Assembly (NCBI RefSeq): GCF_000297055.2
Contig: NC_022357.1
Location: forward strand, 1,426,001-1,490,000
Length of the DNA stretch: 64,000 nt
DNA from: Sulfuricella denitrificans skB26
GTDB lineage: Bacteria > Pseudomonadota > Gammaproteobacteria > Burkholderiales > Sulfuricellaceae
Direction of reading: 5' to 3'
Below the pieces are notes generated by a model. The model was not told the DNA's origin and searched no databases. It saw only the letters and a program-made list of their open reading frames with translations. Shown here piece by piece: positions 53,886 to 63,713 of this stretch; position 1 is the first letter of the stretch, and the number at the start of each line of letters is the position of its first letter. The translations under genes were made by a program, and so were the position numbers.

Positions 53886-56800
53886 ATGCTCAAACTGCGC
53901 GGCAGCAACGCACTTTCCTCTTTCCGTCTCGAAAAACTGATGCAGGGCCTGCACGAAGCAGCGTCTGCCATCTCACATGTTCACGCCGAATACTGGCATT
54001 TCGCCGCCACCCGCCGTGTGCTGGAAGCGCAGGAATTGTCGGTGCTGGAGAAAATCCTCACCTACGGTCCCGCATCCCCGGTGGAAGAACCGCAGGGCGA
54101 ACTGTTCCTGGTGGTGCCGCGGCTGGGTACGATTTCGCCGTGGTCGTCCAAGGCCTCCGACATCGCCAGTCATTGCGCTTTGGAGGCTGTCGAACGCCTT
54201 GAGAGGGGGGTGGCGTTCTACGCACAGAAAGCCGACGGCACCTCTCTGACGCAGCAGGAAAAGCAAATTCTGCTGCCGCTGATACACGACCGCATGACGG
54301 AAGTGGTGCTGACCGATTTCGACGATGCAGAAAAACTGTTCCGCCACTTCGATCCGGCGCCATTCAGTACCGTGGACATCCTGGAGCAGGGCAAGGACGC
54401 GCTGGAACTGGCCAACCGCTCGATGGGGCTGGCGTTGTCGCCGGATGAGATCGAATACCTGGTGGAGAACTTCACTCGTATCGGTCGCAACCCGACCGAT
54501 GTCGAGTTGATGATGTTCGCCCAGGCTAACTCCGAGCATTGCCGTCACAAGATTTTCAATGCCGACTGGGTAATCGATGGCGAGAAGCAGGACAAATCTC
54601 TCTTCGCCATGATCCGCAATACCCACGAAAAAAATCCGCGCGGCACGGTGGTGGCGTATTCCGACAACTCCTCGATTATCGAGGGATTCAAGGTCAAGCG
54701 CTTCTATCCGGGCGCAGGCGCAAAATATGGCTACGTCGAGGACGACGCGCAGATCCTGATGAAGGTGGAGACCCACAACCACCCTACCGCGATTTCGCCG
54801 TTTCCTGGCGCAGCCACGGGCTCGGGCGGTGAAATCCGCGACGAAGGCGCAACTGGTCGCGGCTCCAGGCCGAAAGCGGGACTCTCCGGTTTTTCGGTGT
54901 CCAATCTGAATATTCCCGGATTCAAGCAGCCGTGGGAATATTACAATAACACTGAAACTCAGGACTCAGGACTCAGCACTCAGCACTCCTATGGCAAGCC
55001 GGGCCGCATCGCTTCGGCGCTTCAGATCATGCTCGAAGGGCCGATTGGAGGAGCCGCTTTCAACAACGAATTCGGCCGCCCCAACCTGGCCGGCTATTTC
55101 CGCACCTTCGAAGAACAGGTGGCCGGGGAAATGCGCGGCTATCACAAGCCGATCATGCTCGCCGGCGGTGTCGGTAACATCTCCGCACGGCATGCCGAGA
55201 AACACCAGATCACGCCGGGCGCGCTGATCATCCAGCTTGGCGGCCCGGCCATGCTGATTGGCCTTGGCGGCGGTGCAGCATCGAGTATGGATACCGGTGC
55301 GAATGCCGAAAACCTCGACTTCGACTCGGTACAGCGCGGCAACCCGGAAATGCAGCGTCGTGCCCAAGAGGTGATTGACCGCTGCTGGCAGTTGGGCGAT
55401 GAAAATCCCATTATCTCGATTCACGACATTGGCGCGGGCGGGCTATCCAACGCCCTGCCGGAACTGGTCAACGATTCAAAACGCGGCGGAATCTTCAAGC
55501 TGCGCGCCATCCACAACGAAGAGCCGGGCATGTCGCCGATGCAGATCTGGAGCAACGAGGCGCAGGAGCGCTATGTGCTCGCCGTCAAGCCGGAGGATTT
55601 TCCGCAGTTCGAGGCGATTTGCCAACGCGAGCGCTGCCTCTATGCCGTGGTCGGCGAGGCTACGGCCGAACAGCGATTGATACTCGAAGACAGCTATTTC
55701 AATAACAAGCCGATCGACATGGATCTGTCGGTGCTGCTCGGCAAGCCGCCGAAGATGACGCGTAATGTCGCGCACCTGACCCGGGAATTGCCGGCTTTCG
55801 AGACAACCGGGATTGACCTCAACGAGGCGGCGCTACGCGTGATGCGCCTGCCGGCGGTGGCGGATAAGACCTTCCTGATCGCCATCGGCGACCGCACCGT
55901 CGGCGGCATGACAGCCCGCGACCAGTTTGTCGGTCCGTGGCAAATCCCGGTGGCGGATGTGGCGGTGACGCTGGCGGGATTCGAGGAATACCGTGGTGAG
56001 GCCTTCGCCATGGGCGAGCGCACCCCACTGGCTCTGATCGATCCGGCCGCTTCCGGCCGCATGGCTATTGGCGAGGCGATCACCAATATCGCTGCGGCAC
56101 GCATCGCCGACATCGGCGACATCAAGCTGTCCGCCAACTGGATGGCGCCGGCCGGCCACCCCGGCGAGGATGCGGCACTCTATGACACGGTACGCGCTGT
56201 CGGCATGGAACTGTGTCCGGAACTGGGTATCAGCATCCCGGTGGGCAAGGATTCGATGTCGATGAAGACGGTGTGGGAGGAGGGCGGTTTAAGGAAGGAA
56301 GTCACGGCGCCGTTGTCGCTGATCATTTCCGCCTTCGCACCCTGTGTCGATGCGCGCCAGACACTGACGCCTGAATTGCGTAGCGATGGGGGCGACACCG
56401 ATCTGATCCTGATTGATCTCGGCCAGGGAAAAAACCGGCTGGGAGGTTCGGCACTGGCGCAGGTTTACAAACAAACCGGCAATGATGCACCGGATGCAGT
56501 GAGTGCAGCGCAGCTCAAGGGATTTTTCGATACGGTGCAGCGTCTGAATGCGGATGGACGCATCCTTGCCTATCATGACCGTTCCGATGGCGGACTGCTT
56601 GCCACCCTGTGCGAGATGATGTTCGCCGGTCATTGCGGCGTGACGGTCGATCTGGACGAATTGTGCCTCGACCGCATCCGCTACGACGCCGAGCTGAGTG
56701 GGAAAGAACCGGTGGTGCCGCCTGGTGGCTACACCGATCGCATCTTCGGCGTGCTGTTCAGCGAGGAACTGGGTGCTGTGCTGCAGGTAAAGCGAAGCGA

Positions 56801-57935
56801 CACGGCTGCGGTGATGGAAGCGTTTTTTGCCACTGGCCTGCGCGGCGAGTTGCACGTCATTGGCACGCTGAATCGGGATGACCGTCTGCTCGTCCAGCGC
56901 AACAACAAGGAAATCCTGGGCATGCCGCGCATCGAGCTGCAGCGCACCTGGTCGGAAACCACCAGCCGGATGCAATCCTTACGCGATAACCCGGAGTGCG
57001 CACAGCAGGAATACGCAAGCATTCTGGATGCCGGTGACCCTGGCCTGCATGCGGCCTTGAGCTTCGACCTTAACGACAATGTCGCCGCGCCATTCATTGC
57101 CCTCTCTCCTAACTCTCTCCCGGGGGGAGAGAGGGACGAAGTCTCGCTTCGCGAGGTTCACATAATTGGCAGCCGTCCGCGCATGGCGATCTTGCGTGAG
57201 CAGGGCGTCAATGGCCAGGTAGAAATGGGCGCCGCCTTCGACCGCGCCGGTTTCGAGGCGGTGGACGTGCACATGAGCGACATCATTGAAGGACGCGTTG
57301 CCCTAAAGGATTTTCATGGCCTTGCCGCCTGCGGCGGTTTTTCCTTCGGCGACGTGCTCGGCGCCGGGGAGGGTTGGGCCAAGTCGATCCTGTTTAATGC
57401 CCGTGCCAGAGACGAGTTCGAGTCGTTCTTCCAGCGCAGCGACACTTTCGCCCTGGGCGTGTGCAACGGCTGCCAGATGATGAGCAATCTTCACGCCATC
57501 ATTCCCGGCGCGGAAAGCTGGCCGCATTTCGTGCGCAACAAGTCGGAGCAGTTCGAGGCGCGCTTCGTCATGGTGGAGGTGACCCCAAGCCCATCCTTGT
57601 TCCTCGATGGCATGGTCGGCAGTCGCATGCCGATCGTAGTGGCGCACGGCGAGGGTTACGCCGAATTCGGCAGCGAGCAGCAGATGAACTCGGCCCAGGT
57701 GGCGCTACGCTACGTCGACAATCGCGGTCAGCCAACCGGGGGTTATCCGGCCAACCCGAATAGTTCTCCCCGGGGCATAACCGGCCTGACCACGCCAGAC
57801 GGGCGCTTCACCATCATGATGCCGCACCCCGAGCGAGTCTTCCGCTCCGTGCAGCATTCCTGGCATCCCGCGGCATGGCTCGAGGACGGACCGTGGATGC
57901 GGATGTTCCGCAATGCGAGGAAATGGGTGGGGTAA
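53886..57935 (+). CDS. purL: Phosphoribosylformylglycinamidine synthase PurL (large single-chain type)
   Basis: A 1349-residue enzyme of purine synthesis converting FGAR and glutamine to FGAM. N-terminal PurS-like part, two synthase halves ([60 protein letters not shown]) and a glutaminase domain with catalytic C1193 (GVCNGCQMM) and H/E in [11 protein letters not shown]. It is about 50 residues longer than E. coli PurL (1295). The excess is largely explained by two repeat insertions read in frame: [11 protein letters not shown] (about residues 358-368) and [20 protein letters not shown] (about 1072-1091). Both lie in loops or linkers. Confidence 0.95.
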   Translation: MLKLRGSNALSSFRLEKLMQGLHEAASAISHVHAEYWHFAATRRVLEAQELSVLEKILTYGPASPVEEPQGELFLVVPRLGTISPWSSKASDIASHCALEAVERLERGVAFYAQKADGTSLTQQEKQILLPLIHDRMTEVVLTDFDDAEKLFRHFDPAPFSTVDILEQGKDALELANRSMGLALSPDEIEYLVENFTRIGRNPTDVELMMFAQANSEHCRHKIFNADWVIDGEKQDKSLFAMIRNTHEKNPRGTVVAYSDNSSIIEGFKVKRFYPGAGAKYGYVEDDAQILMKVETHNHPTAISPFPGAATGSGGEIRDEGATGRGSRPKAGLSGFSVSNLNIPGFKQPWEYYNNTETQDSGLSTQHSYGKPGRIASALQIMLEGPIGGAAFNNEFGRPNLAGYFRTFEEQVAGEMRGYHKPIMLAGGVGNISARHAEKHQITPGALIIQLGGPAMLIGLGGGAASSMDTGANAENLDFDSVQRGNPEMQRRAQEVIDRCWQLGDENPIISIHDIGAGGLSNALPELVNDSKRGGIFKLRAIHNEEPGMSPMQIWSNEAQERYVLAVKPEDFPQFEAICQRERCLYAVVGEATAEQRLILEDSYFNNKPIDMDLSVLLGKPPKMTRNVAHLTRELPAFETTGIDLNEAALRVMRLPAVADKTFLIAIGDRTVGGMTARDQFVGPWQIPVADVAVTLAGFEEYRGEAFAMGERTPLALIDPAASGRMAIGEAITNIAAARIADIGDIKLSANWMAPAGHPGEDAALYDTVRAVGMELCPELGISIPVGKDSMSMKTVWEEGGLRKEVTAPLSLIISAFAPCVDARQTLTPELRSDGGDTDLILIDLGQGKNRLGGSALAQVYKQTGNDAPDAVSAAQLKGFFDTVQRLNADGRILAYHDRSDGGLLATLCEMMFAGHCGVTVDLDELCLDRIRYDAELSGKEPVVPPGGYTDRIFGVLFSEELGAVLQVKRSDTAAVMEAFFATGLRGELHVIGTLNRDDRLLVQRNNKEILGMPRIELQRTWSETTSRMQSLRDNPECAQQEYASILDAGDPGLHAALSFDLNDNVAAPFIALSPNSLPGGERDEVSLREVHIIGSRPRMAILREQGVNGQVEMGAAFDRAGFEAVDVHMSDIIEGRVALKDFHGLAACGGFSFGDVLGAGEGWAKSILFNARARDEFESFFQRSDTFALGVCNGCQMMSNLHAIIPGAESWPHFVRNKSEQFEARFVMVEVTPSPSLFLDGMVGSRMPIVVAHGEGYAEFGSEQQMNSAQVALRYVDNRGQPTGGYPANPNSSPRGITGLTTPDGRFTIMMPHPERVFRSVQHSWHPAAWLEDGPWMRMFRNARKWVG
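54957..54988 (+). repeat. Heptad DNA repeat (ACTCAGG/ACTCAGC) inside purL
   Basis: Four and a half seven-base units read in frame within the first synthase domain, where relatives go directly from KQPWE-like sequence to GKP.RIA. Similar units, partly inverted, end the PHP gene at 61011-61061. Confidence 0.8.
57100..57155 (+). repeat. 56-base repeat inside purL (copy 1)
   Basis: Begins CCCTCTCTCCTAACTCTCTC and ends TCGCTTCGCGAG. The same 56-base unit with a few differences lies before trpS at 62405-62460. In purL it encodes a linker between synthase and glutaminase domains. Confidence 0.85.
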
Positions 57936-57954
57936 TCTCTGCGGGTTCTGAAAT

Positions 57955-57983
57955 GAACAAGGGCGCCAGTGGCGCCCTTGTTC
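57955..57983. terminator. Bidirectional terminator-like hairpin between purL and the PpiC-like gene
   Basis: A perfect 13-base inverted repeat (GAACAAGGGCGCC with GGCGCCCTTGTTC) with a 3-base loop lies between the ends of two convergent genes and can serve both strands. Confidence 0.75.
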
Positions 57984-58004
57984 ATTGTTGCGGTGCTTGT
58001 TACG

Positions 58005-58871
58005 TTACTTTTTAGCAGCTGCCGTATCTGCCGTTTCTTCAATCTTGGCCTTGGCGCGCAAGTCGGAGATCATTTTGTCGATTTGCTGCTGTTGCGCGCG
58101 CTGGCGCAGGTTCTGTTTCACCTCGTCGAAGGGTGGCGCCTGCATCGTGCGTGAGTCCTCGAGCTTGATGATATGGTAGCCGAACTGGCTCTTCACGGGT
58201 TCGGTGGTGTACTGGCCTTTTTGCAGCTTGGTCATGGCATCGCTGAATTCTGGCACGAAATTGGCCGGTGCGGCCCATCCCAGATCCCCACCCTTAGCCT
58301 TGGAGCCCGGGTCTTTCGATTTTTCAGCCAGTTTCTCGAATTTCTCGCCTTTTTTCAGCTTGGCAATGATGTCTTTCGCATCGGCTTCTTTTTCCACCAG
58401 GATGTGGCGCGCATGGTATTCCTTGTCGCCCATCTGGGACTTGATTTTGTCGTAATCGGCTTTCAATACATCATCGCCGATTGGATTATTCTTGATGTAG
58501 TCCTGCAGGTAGGCGCGGATCAGAATGGTCTGCCGTGCGAGGTCGATCTGGGTGTTTACCTCGGCCGATTTGTCCATACCCTTTTTGAGCGCTTCCTGGG
58601 CAACGACTTCCTCGATGATCAGTTTTTCACGAATATTTTTCCGTACTTCAGGGGTGTCCGGTTGGCCTTGCTGCTGGCTTTGCTGGAGCAGAAAGTTAAA
58701 GCGCGCCTGGCTGATCTGGGCGCCGTTTACAGTGGCAATGGCTGCTGTAGCACTGACAGCGGGTACCGCGGCGGATTTGTCGCCATCCTGGGCGTTGCAC
58801 GAAGCGAGGGTGAGCATGCTGCCGATAGAGACTGCAAGAATTCGAGATTTGTATGAAAACATCAATGACAT
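58005..58871 (-). CDS. Parvulin-type peptidyl-prolyl isomerase, probable lipoprotein
   Basis: A 288-residue protein. The signal peptide ends in a lipobox (LTLASC), so lipid attachment is likely. A SurA_N-like helical part (VNGAQISQARFNFLLQQ, LIIEEVVAQEALKKG) precedes the parvulin domain (YHARHILVEKEADAKDIIAKLKKG, GGDLGWAAPANFVPEF, VKSQFGYHIIKLED). It assists folding of exported proteins. It is the last gene of a leftward operon with bolA, yciI and yciB. Confidence 0.9.
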   Translation of the reverse strand: MSLMFSYKSRILAVSIGSMLTLASCNAQDGDKSAAVPAVSATAAIATVNGAQISQARFNFLLQQSQQQGQPDTPEVRKNIREKLIIEEVVAQEALKKGMDKSAEVNTQIDLARQTILIRAYLQDYIKNNPIGDDVLKADYDKIKSQMGDKEYHARHILVEKEADAKDIIAKLKKGEKFEKLAEKSKDPGSKAKGGDLGWAAPANFVPEFSDAMTKLQKGQYTTEPVKSQFGYHIIKLEDSRTMQAPPFDEVKQNLRQRAQQQQIDKMISDLRAKAKIEETADTAAAKK

Positions 58872-58912
58872 CCTTTGGTTAAAAAAACTGGGTAAGGTTG
58901 ATTATAGTCTAT

Positions 58913-59176
58913 TTAATTCTCGCCGGGAGTGTACGCTTTTATGCTTATGGCGTGAATCTCATTTTGCAACATTTCTCCCAGCAACTCGTTGATCATGCGG
59001 TGTCTGGCTATCAGAGATTTGTCGGCGAACTGGGTTGAAACGATAGTCAGACGGTAGTGTCCACCGCCACCCTTGGCGCCTTCATGGCCGGCATGCCGGG
59101 CGCTTTCATCTTCGATTTCCAGACGTTCCGGGGAAAGCGGGGCGAGTCGTTCACGAATTTTTTCAGGTGTGCTCAT
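58913..59176 (-). CDS. BolA family protein
   Basis: An 87-residue protein with the BolA pattern: [50 protein letters not shown] and [13 protein letters not shown]. Members work with monothiol glutaredoxins in iron-sulfur handling. It overlaps yciI by four bases. Confidence 0.9.
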   Translation of the reverse strand: MSTPEKIRERLAPLSPERLEIEDESARHAGHEGAKGGGGHYRLTIVSTQFADKSLIARHRMINELLGEMLQNEIHAISIKAYTPGEN

Positions 59177-59475
59177 GCAGGCAGTACTTTCTTGAATGGT
59201 TTAACAGTAACTCGTGAGAAAACCCCGGCCGAGACGTAAGGGTCGGCCTCGGCCCAGGCGCGCGCAGCTTCCAGAGATTCGAATTCGGCCACGATCAGGC
59301 TACCCGAGAAGCCGGCTGGGCCTGGGTTGGGGCTGTCGATCGCGGGAAATGGGCCTGCCAGCAATAGTCGCCCATTTTGTTGCAAGGCATCCAGTCGGGC
59401 GAGGTGCGCAGGGCGGGCGGTCAGTCGTTTTTCCAGGCTGTCCAGTGCGTCATCGCCGATAATGGCATACAGCAT
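59173..59475 (-). CDS. yciI: YciI family protein
   Basis: A 100-residue protein with the YciI pattern: [24 protein letters not shown], then [37 protein letters not shown]. The His and Asp of the family are in place. It is encoded between yciB and bolA; start and stop overlap the neighbours. The biochemical role is not settled. Confidence 0.9.
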   Translation of the reverse strand: MLYAIIGDDALDSLEKRLTARPAHLARLDALQQNGRLLLAGPFPAIDSPNPGPAGFSGSLIVAEFESLEAARAWAEADPYVSAGVFSRVTVKPFKKVLPA

Positions 59476-60086
59476 TACTGGACATCCTTGTCTTCTTCAA
59501 TGTATTTTGCCAGCAACAAGCCCTGTCCGAGGACAAATACCAGCATCAGACCAAGGATGCCGAACAATTTGAAGTTGACCCAGGTGTCGGTAGAAAAGTT
59601 GAAAGCCACGTACAGGTTGACGAATCCGACTACCGTAAAAAAGGTGGCCCAGCCCAGATTCAATCTATTCCAGATATTTTCCGGCAGAACCATCTGTTTT
59701 CCCATCATGGCTTTAATCAGGTTTTTTCTGAAGGCGATCTGGCTGATCAGCAGCACGCTGGCGAACAGCCAGTAGAGTACGGTCGGTTTCCACTTGATGA
59801 AGGTTTCATCGTGCAGGAGCAGGGTCGCGCCGCCGAATACCGTAATGATCGCCAGGCTGATCCACAGCATCTTGTCTGCCTTGCCGTGACGGAAATGTAC
59901 CCAGCCGATTTGGCCGAACGTGGCTACTATCGCGACAGCGGTGGCAATCAGGATAGGCAGCTGCTTCGTGTCCGCCAGATAACCGATCGAGGCGGTCAGC
60001 GCTGCAACCTGGTCAGGATATGCCCCCGCAAGTTTGAACGCACCAAAAAACAGGATGATGGGAAACAGGTCGAAAAGGAATTTCAT
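59475..60086 (-). CDS. yciB: Inner membrane septation protein YciB (IspZ)
   Basis: A 203-residue protein with about five membrane helices and the family start [19 protein letters not shown], followed by [10 protein letters not shown] and [25 protein letters not shown]. Related to cell envelope and septum integrity. It is the first gene of the leftward yciB-yciI-bolA-ppi operon, divergent from the PHP gene. Confidence 0.93.
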   Translation of the reverse strand: MKFLFDLFPIILFFGAFKLAGAYPDQVAALTASIGYLADTKQLPILIATAVAIVATFGQIGWVHFRHGKADKMLWISLAIITVFGGATLLLHDETFIKWKPTVLYWLFASVLLISQIAFRKNLIKAMMGKQMVLPENIWNRLNLGWATFFTVVGFVNLYVAFNFSTDTWVNFKLFGILGLMLVFVLGQGLLLAKYIEEDKDVQ

Positions 60087-60110
60087 CAGGGCTGGTCGTA
60101 TTACGCATCA

Positions 60111-60139
60111 TTTCATCGAGACCCGTATTTTGCTATGAT
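60111..60139 (+). promoter_or_regulatory. Promoter of the PHP phosphatase gene
   Basis: TTTCAT (60111-60116) and TATGAT (60134-60139) are exactly 17 bases apart, 28 bases before the ATG. Confidence 0.45.
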
Positions 60140-60167
60140 TCGGGTTGTTTTAACAAGCCTGCCATAA

Positions 60168-61061
60168 ATGTCTTCCGTTATTGACCTGCATAGTCACTCA
60201 ACCATTTCCGATGGTTTGTTCACCCCTTCCGAGCTGGTTCGGCGCGCAGACGCCCAAGGCGTCAGGGTGCTGGCGCTGACCGACCATGACGATGTCGCCG
60301 GACTGGACGAGGCGCGCGCGGCAGCGATTGAGGCTGGCATTGCGCTGGTCAATGGCGTTGAAATTTCGGTAACCTGGAATAAACGCAGCGTTCACATCGT
60401 AGGTTTGCGCATCGATCCCGCATACGAGCCACTGCAAAATGGTTTGGCAGTGATTCGTGCCGGTCGCGGCGAACGGGCAATCCGCATCGCAGCCGGGTTG
60501 GAAAAGGCCGGTATCCCGGGCAGCCTGGAAGGCGCTTACGCCTATGCTGCCAATCCAGGCATCATCAGCCGTACCCACTTTGCCCGCTTTCTGGTGGCAA
60601 AGGGCATTGTCAAGGATACTCGTACTGTGTTCAAAAAATACCTGGTCAAAGGTAAGCCGGGTTATGTGGAGCACTGCTGGGCCGATTTTGCCGATGCCAT
60701 CGGCTGGATTTGCGCAAGCGGCGGGATTGCGGTGCTCGCTCATCCCGGCCGCTACGATTTGGGCAGGACCAATCTGGACAGCCTGATCGCCGATTTCAAG
60801 GAGGTCGGTGGTGAGGCGATCGAAGTGGTGACGGGCAACCATACCGCCAATCAGTTCATTCAATTTGCCAACTACGCCAAGGAATTCGATTTGATGTCTT
60901 CCTGCGGCTCCGATTTTCACGGTGTCGGCGAAAGCTACATGGATCTGGGTCGTTTGCCTGCATTGCCTCCTGGCTGCAAGCCGGTGTGGCACAATTGGCC
61001 GGAGATGGCGAGTGCTGAGTCGGCACTTGCTCAACACTCAACACTCAGTACTCAGGACTGA
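60168..61061 (+). CDS. rnm: PHP-domain 3',5'-nucleotide phosphatase / 5'-3' exoribonuclease (RNase AM, YciV)
   Basis: A 297-residue PHP enzyme with metal-binding motifs DLHSHSTISDG, LALTDHDDVAGL, NGVEIS, VLAHPGRYD and SSCGSDFHG. Such enzymes cleave pAp-type nucleotides and mature the 5' ends of rRNAs. The last 18 or so residues (ASAESALAQHSTLSTQD) are encoded by a repeat related to that in purL, and the stop codon lies in it. Confidence 0.88.
   Translation: MSSVIDLHSHSTISDGLFTPSELVRRADAQGVRVLALTDHDDVAGLDEARAAAIEAGIALVNGVEISVTWNKRSVHIVGLRIDPAYEPLQNGLAVIRAGRGERAIRIAAGLEKAGIPGSLEGAYAYAANPGIISRTHFARFLVAKGIVKDTRTVFKKYLVKGKPGYVEHCWADFADAIGWICASGGIAVLAHPGRYDLGRTNLDSLIADFKEVGGEAIEVVTGNHTANQFIQFANYAKEFDLMSSCGSDFHGVGESYMDLGRLPALPPGCKPVWHNWPEMASAESALAQHSTLSTQD
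61011..61061 (+). repeat. Heptad DNA repeat at the 3' end of the PHP gene
   Basis: GAGTGCTGAGT is followed by ACTCAACACTCAGTACTCAGG-like units in the opposite sense, so the array is partly inverted. The units match those inside purL (54957-54988). Confidence 0.7.
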
Positions 61062-61067
61062 ACGATC

Positions 61068-61700
61068 ATGTCCCAGTTTTTTGTTATTCATCCCGAAAAT
61101 CCGCAGTTGCGCCTGATTCACCAGACGGTGGAAATCATCCGCAACGGTGGTGTAATTGCCTATCCGACCGACGCCAGCTACGCTCTGGGCTGCGGACTGG
61201 GCGACAGAGAGGCGCAGCAGCGCATCCGCGCGATCCGTGGCGTGGATGAAGATCATCCGCTGACCCTGGTCTGCCGCGATCTGGCCGAGATCTCCGTGTA
61301 TGCCAAAGTGGACAACCGCCAGTTCCGGCTGCTAAAGGCGAATACGCCGGGCTGCTACACTTTCATCCTGGAAGCGACGCGGGAGGTGCCGAAGAGATTA
61401 CAGCACCCGAAGCGCAAGACTATTGGCCTGCGCGTACCAGATCATCCGATTCTCCAGGCGCTGCTGGCCGAGTTGGGCGGGCCGTTGCTGAGTACGACCC
61501 TGCAATTGCCCGGGGATGAGCAGCCGCTCAATGACCCTTATGATATTCGCGACTTGCTCGAACGTCAGGTTGATCTGGTTGTGGATGGTGGCTATGGTGA
61601 TGTGGACACCACCACCGTGATCGATCTGAGCGGTGAGACGCCGGTGCTACTTCGGGCGGGCAAGGGCGATATCCATCCCTTTGGACTGGAAGAAGAATAA
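61068..61700 (+). CDS. yciO: YciO-type Sua5/YrdC family protein (threonylcarbamoyl-AMP synthase-like)
   Basis: A 210-residue protein of the Sua5/YciO/YrdC family: GGVIAYPTDASYALGCGLGDREAQQRIRAIRG, HPLTLVCRDL, PGCYTFILEAT, KTIGLRVPDHPI and GPLLSTTLQLPGD. YrdC members start t6A synthesis on tRNA; the YciO branch has a related but less certain role. It starts six bases after the PHP gene and abuts the protease gene. Confidence 0.9.
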   Translation: MSQFFVIHPENPQLRLIHQTVEIIRNGGVIAYPTDASYALGCGLGDREAQQRIRAIRGVDEDHPLTLVCRDLAEISVYAKVDNRQFRLLKANTPGCYTFILEATREVPKRLQHPKRKTIGLRVPDHPILQALLAELGGPLLSTTLQLPGDEQPLNDPYDIRDLLERQVDLVVDGGYGDVDTTTVIDLSGETPVLLRAGKGDIHPFGLEEE

Positions 61701-62345
61701 ATGGAATTGAATATCGTACAACAGGTTGCCGTTTATGCCTTGCCGGTAGTATTTGCCATCACCCTGCACGAGGCGGCACATGGCTACGTCGCAAAGCACT
61801 TCGGTGATACCACCGCCTACATGCTGGGACGGGTGAGCATGAACCCGCTACGCCATATCGACCCGATCGGCACCGTTCTTATTCCCCTCCTGACCATGTT
61901 TCTGGGCGGTATCCTGTTTGGCTGGGCCAAGCCGGTGCCGGTGAATTTCAACCATTTGCGCAATCCGAAGAAGGATATGCTGTGGGTGGCTCTGGCCGGT
62001 CCAGGCGCAAACTTGGCCATGGCGCTCGGCTGGGCAGTGGTGATGAAGCTTGCCAATATGATGCCGGACAGTCCATTTTCCTTGCCAATGGCGCTGATGG
62101 GCATGGCCGGGATAAATATCAATATCGTGCTGATGGTGCTTAATTTGCTGCCGTTACTGCCGCTGGATGGTGGTCGCATCGCCGTCAGCCTGTTGCCTGG
62201 GCGGCTGGCCTACCGCTATTCCATGCTGGAACCTTACGGCATGATTTTGCTGGTGATTCTGCTGTTCAGCGGCGTGCTGGGCGCGATTATCGGGCCGCTG
62301 ATTCACGTGACAAAATCGTTGATATTGCTGCTATTCGGTATTTGA
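61701..62345 (+). CDS. Site-2 protease family membrane metalloprotease (M50)
   Basis: A 214-residue, short M50 peptidase with zinc ligands in LHEAAHGYVAKHFGD (residues about 22-27) and the second motif LNLLPLLPLDGGRI. About five membrane helices. There is no PDZ or CBS domain, so it is a minimal member. Its start follows the yciO stop directly. Substrate unknown. Confidence 0.88.
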   Translation: MELNIVQQVAVYALPVVFAITLHEAAHGYVAKHFGDTTAYMLGRVSMNPLRHIDPIGTVLIPLLTMFLGGILFGWAKPVPVNFNHLRNPKKDMLWVALAGPGANLAMALGWAVVMKLANMMPDSPFSLPMALMGMAGININIVLMVLNLLPLLPLDGGRIAVSLLPGRLAYRYSMLEPYGMILLVILLFSGVLGAIIGPLIHVTKSLILLLFGI

Positions 62346-62404
62346 CTAACGGTCATGGCGAACCGCTGCCACAATTGATGTAATAGCATTCGCCCTGACC
62401 GTTT

Positions 62405-62460
62405 CCCTCTCTCCTAACTCTCTCCCGGAGGGTGAGAGGGACGAGGTATCGCTTCGCGAG
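62405..62460 (+). repeat. 56-base repeat upstream of trpS (copy 2)
   Basis: Same length and layout as 57100-57155 in purL, with CCCTCTCTCC at the start and TCGCTTCGCGAG at the end. It ends 27 bases before the trpS ATG, so it lies in the leader. Confidence 0.85.
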
Positions 62461-62487
62461 TTTTACTTTAAGAAAGAACTTAAGAAC

Positions 62488-63690
62488 ATGTTTACTGAAC
62501 GCGTTTTGTCCGGCATGCGCCCAACCGGTAGCCTGCATCTGGGTCATTACCACGGCGTGCTGAAAAACTGGATCAAGCTGCAGCATGAATACGAGTGCTT
62601 GTTTTTTGTTGCTGACTGGCATGCGCTGACTACCCATTACGACACGCCAGGCATTATCGAACAGAGCGTCTGGGATATGGTGATCGACTGGCTCGCCGCG
62701 GGCGTGGACCCGTCCCGTGCGACCCTGTTTATCCAGTCGCGCGTGCCAGAACACGCTGAACTTCATCTGCTGCTGTCGATGATGACGCCGCTGGGGTGGC
62801 TGGAGCGGATGCCAACCTACAAGGACCAGCAGGAAAAGCTCAGTGGTAAGGATTTGAGTACCTATGGCTTTCTTGGCTACCCGCTGTTGCAGGCGGCGGA
62901 TATCCTTATCTACCGCGCCAACCAGGTGCCGGTGGGCGAGGATCAGGTGCCACACATCGAGTTTACGCGCGAGTTGGCGCGGCGCTTCAACCATCTCTAC
63001 GGACGTGAGCCGGGTTTCGAGGAAAAGGCCGAAGCCGCAGTCAAGAAGCTTGGCGGCAAGCGCGCCAAGCTCTATGAGGAACTGCGCACGCGCTATCAGC
63101 AGGAAGGTGACGAGAAGGCGCTTGAGTCAGCACGGGCCTTGCTTAATGACCAGCAGAACCTGTCTTTGGGCGACCGCGAGCGGCTGTTCGGCTATCTCGA
63201 AGGTGGCGGCAAGATGATCCTGGCAGAGCCTCAGGCGCTACTCACTGCGGCTTCAAAAATGCCGGGGCTGGATGGGCAGAAGATGTCGAAGTCCTACAAC
63301 AACACCATTTCCCTGCGCGAGGATGAAGACAGCGTGGCAAAGAAAATCCGCACCATGCCGACCGATCCAGCACGTATTCGGCGCACCGACCCCGGCACGC
63401 CAGAGAAATGTCCGGTTTGGCAGTTTCATTTGGTCTATTCTGAAGAAAGTCGAAAAGAATGGGTGCAGCAGGGCTGCACGACCGCCGGCATCGGCTGTCT
63501 GGAATGCAAACAACCGGTAATCGACGCGGTGCTGGAAGAGCAAAGGCCGATGCGCGAACGGGCGCAGATGTACATGGACGATCCCACCCAGGTGCGCAAC
63601 ATCATTTCTGATGGTTGTGAAAAGGCGCGCGAACTGGCATTCGAAACCATGCGCGATGTTCGCGAAGCGATGGGGTTGAATTACGGCTAG
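62488..63690 (+). CDS. trpS: Tryptophanyl-tRNA synthetase
   Basis: A 400-residue class I synthetase with the HIGH motif as GSLHLGHYHG and KMSKS in GQKMSKSYNN. An insertion of about 60 residues (VKKLGGKRAKLYEELRTRYQQ onward) before the KMSKS region is common in betaproteobacterial TrpS. The C-terminal part has CTTAGIGCLECK. An ATG at 62488 follows a weak AAGAAC-type leader. Confidence 0.94.
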   Translation: MFTERVLSGMRPTGSLHLGHYHGVLKNWIKLQHEYECLFFVADWHALTTHYDTPGIIEQSVWDMVIDWLAAGVDPSRATLFIQSRVPEHAELHLLLSMMTPLGWLERMPTYKDQQEKLSGKDLSTYGFLGYPLLQAADILIYRANQVPVGEDQVPHIEFTRELARRFNHLYGREPGFEEKAEAAVKKLGGKRAKLYEELRTRYQQEGDEKALESARALLNDQQNLSLGDRERLFGYLEGGGKMILAEPQALLTAASKMPGLDGQKMSKSYNNTISLREDEDSVAKKIRTMPTDPARIRRTDPGTPEKCPVWQFHLVYSEESRKEWVQQGCTTAGIGCLECKQPVIDAVLEEQRPMRERAQMYMDDPTQVRNIISDGCEKARELAFETMRDVREAMGLNYG

Positions 63691-63713
63691 ATTAGCGCCA
63701 TGTTAGAGGCATC

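Noticed and set aside
54957-54988. Short regular units looking like a small CRISPR array
   Set aside because: The units are seven bases with no spacers and are translated within purL; no cas genes are near.
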